The notes beneath the pieces are model-generated. The model did not search any database. It was not told the DNA's origin and worked only from the letters and a program-made list of their open reading frames with translations. From positions 22,616-60,885 of the forward strand of contig NZ_LFIQ01000111.1 in assembly GCF_001189245.1 (NCBI RefSeq): a DNA stretch of 38,270 bases, read 5' to 3'. This document shows positions 34,378 through 38,270 of the stretch, one piece after another. Both the position numbers and the translations under genes were made by a program. The number at the start of each line of letters is the position of its first letter. The stretch's first letter is position 1. The DNA is from Bradyrhizobium pachyrhizi. Its GTDB lineage: Bacteria; Pseudomonadota; Alphaproteobacteria; Rhizobiales; Xanthobacteraceae.

Positions 34378-34755
34378 CTAGGAGCGGCCCAGGATCAGTT
34401 CGATCGCGGTGCGCGCCTCGGCGATCGCGGCGCCGAGCGCGGCAAGCGGCTGGGCTGCATCGGAACCGCCGGTCAGCGCGGTCTCCAGCTGGGCAGCAGC
34501 CTCGGCGACGCCGAACGCGCCGATCGCCCGCGCCGATCCTTTCAGGGTGTGGGCATGGGTCGCCGCCTCGGGCGGCAAGGCGGCCAGTTCACCGAGGATC
34601 CGGGCCGACTGGGTCGAGAACATGGCCAGCACTTCCCGCTCGAGGCCCGGATCGCCCAGCGTCATGCGCTGAAGATGATCGACGTCGATCGGCCCGGCGC
34701 CGGGCGCCAGCGGCGGCGATTGCGTCCATTCGACCCGTTCGAGGTGAAGCGGCAT
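34378..34755 (-). CDS. Orphan HPt (histidine phosphotransfer) protein
   Basis: This 125-residue protein begins MPLHLERVEWTQSPPLAPGA and has one HPt domain (about 25-120) with the phospho-accepting His69 in HAHTLKGSARAIGA. The ATG at 34755 has AGGGA six bases upstream; a longer frame starts at 34920 but is not family-like. It would pass phosphate from a hybrid kinase to a response regulator; neither is adjacent. It is divergent from the giant polar-ring-like gene, and both share an intergenic region with a CtrA box. Nothing notable was seen in the 161-base gap downstream. Confidence 0.86.
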   Translation of the reverse strand: MPLHLERVEWTQSPPLAPGAGPIDVDHLQRMTLGDPGLEREVLAMFSTQSARILGELAALPPEAATHAHTLKGSARAIGAFGVAEAAAQLETALTGGSDAAQPLAALGAAIAEARTAIELILGRS

Positions 34756-34916
34756 GGCCTGTCCCTGTCGTCTCCGCCGGGCCCTCGCCGGCGGATCGTT
34801 GCCCCAGCCAATCACGAAACTGGTTAACGGATTGTTGTTGGGATGATCGGCAAAACCGCCCGATTCTGGACAATTTCCGGACACAATCGACGCTCTACAG
34901 CGGGAATTTCGAGTGC

Positions 34917-34932
34917 CCATAAGGCCTTATGG
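34917..34932. promoter_or_regulatory. Perfect 16-base palindrome CCATAAGGCCTTATGG
   Basis: This perfect dyad lies in the gap between the HPt gene and the giant gene, 20 bases before the CtrA box. It is probably an operator or the foot of a promoter. I do not recognise the binding protein. Confidence 0.5.
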
Positions 34933-34952
34933 CGCAAAGCTGTTAACGATGA

Positions 34953-34967
34953 TTAAGAAAGTATTAA
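34953..34967 (+). promoter_or_regulatory. CtrA box TTAA-N7-TTAA
   Basis: TTAAGAAAGTATTAA fits the alphaproteobacterial CtrA consensus TTAA-N7-TTAA exactly. A third TTAA lies six bases upstream at 34943-34946. It is 171 bases before the giant gene and 198 bases before the HPt gene start. CtrA is the cell-cycle master regulator in this group. Confidence 0.6.
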
Positions 34968-35137
34968 TCGCAAGCATTTCATTCGCATCGCTCTCCCAAT
35001 AGGATGTTTGCGGATGTAGCGGACAAGCCGCCGAGGGGGCCGGCTTGCGCTCCGCTTGTGGGCACCGGCTTCGAGCTTGCGTGGGGACGATCGCAGGCTC
35101 GCCGACGCGTAAAATAGTGAGAGGGCTCAGACTGAAC

Positions 35138-38100
35138 ATGGCGAACACTCCCAAGAAGGTCAAAGATCCCACCGAAGTCGCGCTTTCTGCCATCCAGGAA
35201 GCCCTCAACATCAGCGAACAGGGCGCGGAGAATCGCAGCCCCCTCAACGAAGGCGCCGCGCCGCCGAACCTGCCGCCCGCTGCCGATTTTTCGGCCACAT
35301 CGTTCGAGTCCCGTCCGAGTAATTCCGATCGTTCGGCGTTCGAGCCGATCGAGGAACCGCGCGCGCCGCGCCGCGCCGCCAATGATGATCGCGAAACCAT
35401 CGGCCAGATGCTGCAGACGCTGCAGGGAGAACGCGCGCGCAACGCCTTCACGCTGTTCTTTGTCTGCTCCGGCGCATGGCTGCTGGGCGGCGTCATCCTC
35501 ACCATCGCGTTCTGGCCAGCCCTGCAGGCCTCGATGGCCCAGGGCACCGGCGTCCTGGTGCTCGCCGGCCTTGCCGCGCTGTTCGCCGTGCCGATCCTGC
35601 TGTTCTACTATCTCGCCAGCCTCGCCTCGCATGGTCAGCGCATGCAGATGATCGCGCAATCGATGGCGCAGGTCGCGATGCGATTCTCCGAGCCGGAAAA
35701 CGCCGCCGCCGATTCCATGGTGACGGTCGGCCAGGCGATCCGCCGCGAGGTCGCGGCGATGGGCGACGGCGTCGAGCGCGCGATCGCGCGCGCCGGCGAA
35801 CTCGAGACCCTCGTTGCCAACGAGGTCGCGGCGCTGGAACGCGCCTATTCCGACAACGAAGTGCGCATCCGCGCACTGCTGCAGGACATCGCCCACCAGC
35901 GCGACAACCTGGTCGGCCAGGCCGAGCAGGTGCGCAGCGCGATCTCCGGCGTGCAGATCGATCTGCGCCACGACATCGCGCTGATCTCCGACGCGATCGC
36001 CTCGCGCGTCGACGAGGTCGCCAAGAGCATCACCGGCGCGCTGGAAGAGCGCGGCCAGCACATCACGACCGCGCTGAGCCATGCCGGCGACAACATGATC
36101 CTCGCGCTCGGCGAGCGCGGCGGCGACCTGCTCGACCGTCTCGAGGAAGCCAGCGCCGAGACCACGCGCGCGGTGATGGACGCCTCAGAACGGCTGACCA
36201 CCAGCCTCAACTTCAAGACCGGCCACGTCCATGACGAGTTCGTCGATCTGGCCGATCGCGTCCACGAGTTGCTGAACGAGCGCATCGACCGCATCACCGG
36301 CGAGTTCGAGCAGCGTTCGTCTGTCATCGTCGACGGCATCTCCGACCGCACCGAAGAGGTCCACGACTCCCTGAAGAACTCCGCGGACTCGCTGCTGCTC
36401 GAGCTCGAGCTGCGCAGCAACGACCTCGTCAGCAAGATCGACGACGCCGGCAACCGCCTCGCCGGCCAGATCATGACGTCCGGCGACAAGGCAAGCGAGG
36501 CGCTCGACGTCACCGTCAATTCGCTGGTCGCCAAGGTGGTGGGCCAGACCGAGACCGCGCACGATTCGCTGTCGCTGCAAATGAGCGCATTCGACGACCT
36601 GGTGAAGAACCATGGCAGCGAGCTCGCCGAGAAATTCGCCCGCGACTCCGGCACGCTCGGCGCGCTGATCACCCGCCACATCTCGGAATTCGACCGTACG
36701 GTGAAGACCTTCGGCGGCGACATCGTCGAACGCATGGGCCAGCGGACCCAGGACATCGCCGACAGCCTGAAGACCTATGTCGACACCTTCGACCATCGCG
36801 TCACCACCAACAGCGGCGAGATCACCGCCTCGCTCGACCAGCGCCTACTGCAGTTCGAGACCACGCTCGGCAGCCGCGTCACCAATCTCGACGCCTCGCT
36901 GACCGACAAGCTGTCGTCGTTCGATAGTTCGCTCGCCAGCAAGATCGGTTCGTTCGACGGCCGTCTGCAATCGCTCGATGACGCGATCGACGGCCGCATG
37001 AAGTCCCTCGAAGTCACGTTCGAGAGCCGCGCCAAGTCGGTCACCGAGACCATCGACGGCCATCTCGGCACGCTCGCGAGCCAGCTGACCGACGGCGCCT
37101 CCCAGGCGATCCAGTCGATCGACTCGCGGCTTGGCCTGCTCACCACCACCCTGACCGAAGGCACCGTGCAGGCGATCGCCGCGGTCGACCATCGCATCAA
37201 CGGCGTCACCGAGACCATCGACGGTCACAGCATCCGCCTGGTCGACACCCTCAACGGCCACAGCACCCGTCTCGCCGACACCATCAATGGTCACAGCGCG
37301 AACCTGACCGACACCATCTCGGCACGCTTCGCCGACATCCAGCAGGGCATCGAGAGCCGCGTCGGCGTCATCGCCGGCGACATCGACACCCGCGTCGCGC
37401 AGTTCGAGGACCTGCTGGGCTCGCGCGTCGAGGCCGTCGCCGGCCGCATCGAGAGCAGCGGCCGCCAGGCAAGCGACGACCTGATGTCCCGCGCCGAGCT
37501 GCTGTCGTCGAGCATCAAGTCCCATGTCGAGGACGCCGAGCGTTCGCTGACCAACCTCGTGGTCAACACCAGCGAAACCATCCAGACCGGCGCGCGCACC
37601 GCGCAGCAGGCGCTGCTCACCGTGTCCGCGGACGTCGGCAACCAGCTCAAGCTGAGCTCGGCCGAGGTCGAGAGCGTGCTGACCGCCGTCGGCACCAGCG
37701 CCGCCAACTCGATCCTCACCAGTGCCCGCGACGCCCAGGTGTCGCTGGTCTCGGCCTCCGGCGACGTCGCCTCGCAGATCAAGGCGCTGTCCGAGGATGT
37801 CGAGCGCACGCTGCAGGCGGCCGGCAGCGCCACCGCAGCCTCCGTGCTGTCCGGCGCCCGCGACGCGCAGACCACGCTGGTCAGCGCCTCGGTCGAGGCC
37901 GCAAGCCAGGTCAAGTCGCTGGCCACCGATGTCGAGCAGTCGCTGTCGATGGCCGGCTCAGCCGCCGCCGAGGCGATCATGACCGGTGCCCGCGAGGCCC
38001 AGACCACGCTGATCTCGACGTCGACCGACGTCACCGGCCAGGTCAAGTCGCTCGCCAGCGACGTCGAGCGCTCGCTCACGATGGCCGGCACCGCGACCGC

Positions 38101-38270
38101 GGAAGCCGTCGTCGCCTCCGCTCGCGAGGCCCAGAGCACGCTTGCCGGTGCATCCACCGAAGCCGCCACCCTGGTCCGCACGCTCGCGGCCGACGTGCAG
38201 CACTCGCTCTCGACCGCCGGCACCGCCACCGCGGAATCCATCGTCGCCTCCGCTCGCGAGGCCCAGAGCA
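35138..38270 (+). CDS. Giant apolipoprotein-like membrane protein, growth-pole ring (GPR/RgsE) type, 5' part
   Basis: The first 1044 codons are open and the gene runs off the window. It begins MANTPKKVKDPTEVALSAIQ. A cytoplasmic Pro-rich segment (about 1-100) is followed by two membrane helices (about 104-124 and 131-155: AFTLFFVCSGAWLLGGVILT, VLVLAGLAALFAVPILLFYY), then an entirely helical region with apolipoprotein A/E-like periodicity. NEVAALERAYSDNEVRIRAL and QRDNLVGQAEQVRSAISGVQ are typical of the family. The layout matches GPR of Agrobacterium (RgsE in Sinorhizobium), a polar-growth ring protein of about 2,000 residues. Eleven- and 44-residue repeats occur. The ribosome site is weak (GAGAGGG about 12 bases before the ATG). 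Identification rests on architecture, so moderate confidence. Confidence 0.7.
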   Translation, partial: MANTPKKVKDPTEVALSAIQEALNISEQGAENRSPLNEGAAPPNLPPAADFSATSFESRPSNSDRSAFEPIEEPRAPRRAANDDRETIGQMLQTLQGERARNAFTLFFVCSGAWLLGGVILTIAFWPALQASMAQGTGVLVLAGLAALFAVPILLFYYLASLASHGQRMQMIAQSMAQVAMRFSEPENAAADSMVTVGQAIRREVAAMGDGVERAIARAGELETLVANEVAALERAYSDNEVRIRALLQDIAHQRDNLVGQAEQVRSAISGVQIDLRHDIALISDAIASRVDEVAKSITGALEERGQHITTALSHAGDNMILALGERGGDLLDRLEEASAETTRAVMDASERLTTSLNFKTGHVHDEFVDLADRVHELLNERIDRITGEFEQRSSVIVDGISDRTEEVHDSLKNSADSLLLELELRSNDLVSKIDDAGNRLAGQIMTSGDKASEALDVTVNSLVAKVVGQTETAHDSLSLQMSAFDDLVKNHGSELAEKFARDSGTLGALITRHISEFDRTVKTFGGDIVERMGQRTQDIADSLKTYVDTFDHRVTTNSGEITASLDQRLLQFETTLGSRVTNLDASLTDKLSSFDSSLASKIGSFDGRLQSLDDAIDGRMKSLEVTFESRAKSVTETIDGHLGTLASQLTDGASQAIQSIDSRLGLLTTTLTEGTVQAIAAVDHRINGVTETIDGHSIRLVDTLNGHSTRLADTINGHSANLTDTISARFADIQQGIESRVGVIAGDIDTRVAQFEDLLGSRVEAVAGRIESSGRQASDDLMSRAELLSSSIKSHVEDAERSLTNLVVNTSETIQTGARTAQQALLTVSADVGNQLKLSSAEVESVLTAVGTSAANSILTSARDAQVSLVSASGDVASQIKALSEDVERTLQAAGSATAASVLSGARDAQTTLVSASVEAASQVKSLATDVEQSLSMAGSAAAEAIMTGAREAQTTLISTSTDVTGQVKSLASDVERSLTMAGTATAEAVVASAREAQSTLAGASTEAATLVRTLAADVQHSLSTAGTATAESIVASAREAQS
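37214..37312 (+). repeat. Three tandem 33-bp (11-residue) repeats in giant gene
   Basis: Three consecutive units read TIDGHSIRLVD, TLNGHSTRLAD and TINGHSANLTD, in frame with the giant protein. The 11-residue period is the basic unit of apolipoprotein-type amphipathic helices (three helical turns). Confidence 0.85.
37691..38270 (+). repeat. Tandem 132-bp (44-residue) repeats in giant gene
   Basis: Units begin at 37691, 37823, 37955, 38087 and 38219 (the last cut by the window edge). Each starts G(T/S)-A-x-A and contains AR(D/E)AQ, V(K/R)-x-L and DV-(E/Q)-x-(S/T)L, with a Gly at each boundary. Forty-four residues equal four 11-residue turns. The last two units are nearly identical at DNA level over their first 50 bases, suggesting recent duplication or homogenisation. 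Confidence 0.88.

Noticed and set aside
35845..38241. Large minus-strand frames, including 316 codons at 37291-38241
   Set aside because: They are Ser/Val/Ala-rich shadows of the repetitive giant gene, which is open on the plus strand through the window end.

Overview
The window looks like chromosomal DNA of a Bradyrhizobium-type alphaproteobacterium (Bradyrhizobium / Rhodopseudomonas group). The evidence is the high GC content, a Caulobacter-like polar flagellar gene set with flbT and a sigma-54 promoter, a thioredoxin-reductase-type ferredoxin-NADP reductase, a CyaA-TolB-TPR cyclase of the kind abundant in Bradyrhizobium, and a giant apolipoprotein-like protein resembling the Rhizobiales growth-pole ring protein. 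The assignment rests on family recognition only; no database search was possible.

Layout. (1) 1-6.8 kb is flagellar: the 5' end of a flagellin gene (minus), divergent flbT (plus), then a minus-strand flgE-flgK-flgL operon behind a near-perfect RpoN -24/-12 site, converging on flbT at a perfect bidirectional terminator. (2) 6.9-10.2 kb is housekeeping and stress: exported MsrB, a DAO-type FAD oxidoreductase, a SixA-like phosphatase and a universal stress protein. (3) 10.3-17.6 kb looks accessory, with less extreme GC: an IS5-family transposase remnant, a one-gene NRPS (adenylation-carrier-condensation), a 61-residue coiled-coil protein, an orphan Bug-type binding protein and an adenylate cyclase-TolB-TPR protein. 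A 152-bp element of four hairpins closes the region. (4) 18-28 kb holds signalling and membrane genes: two GGDEF-EAL proteins (PAS-PAS-PAS and MHYT-PAS sensors), a DUF1127 protein divergent from a MocR regulator, two small membrane proteins flanking a palindrome, and a DHA2-type MFS exporter. (5) 28.3-34.2 kb holds an LPG-synthase-type flippase-like membrane protein, a secreted SGNH hydrolase, a DUF2147 protein, FNR, a hotdog thioesterase and an adrenodoxin-type ferredoxin. (6) 34.4 kb to the end holds an orphan HPt protein divergent from the giant growth-pole-ring-like gene, which runs off the window. The gap between them carries a perfect CtrA box and a 16-bp perfect palindrome.

How the parts fit. 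The flagellar genes make the hook (FlgE), the hook-filament junction (FlgK, FlgL) and the filament, with FlbT as post-transcriptional flagellin regulator. Two c-di-GMP enzymes and a cyclase give second-messenger control. FNR and the ferredoxin probably form an electron-transfer pair. The HPt / CtrA-box / polar-ring neighbourhood suggests a cell-cycle and polarity locus.

The strongest leads for something new are the solitary A-PCP-C synthetase with an HD-x3-DG condensation motif in the accessory region, the CtrA-box-linked giant repeat protein with nested 11- and 44-residue repeats, and a hook/flagellin IN-type module shared between FlgL and FlgE. No CRISPR array, tRNA or rRNA gene was recognised.
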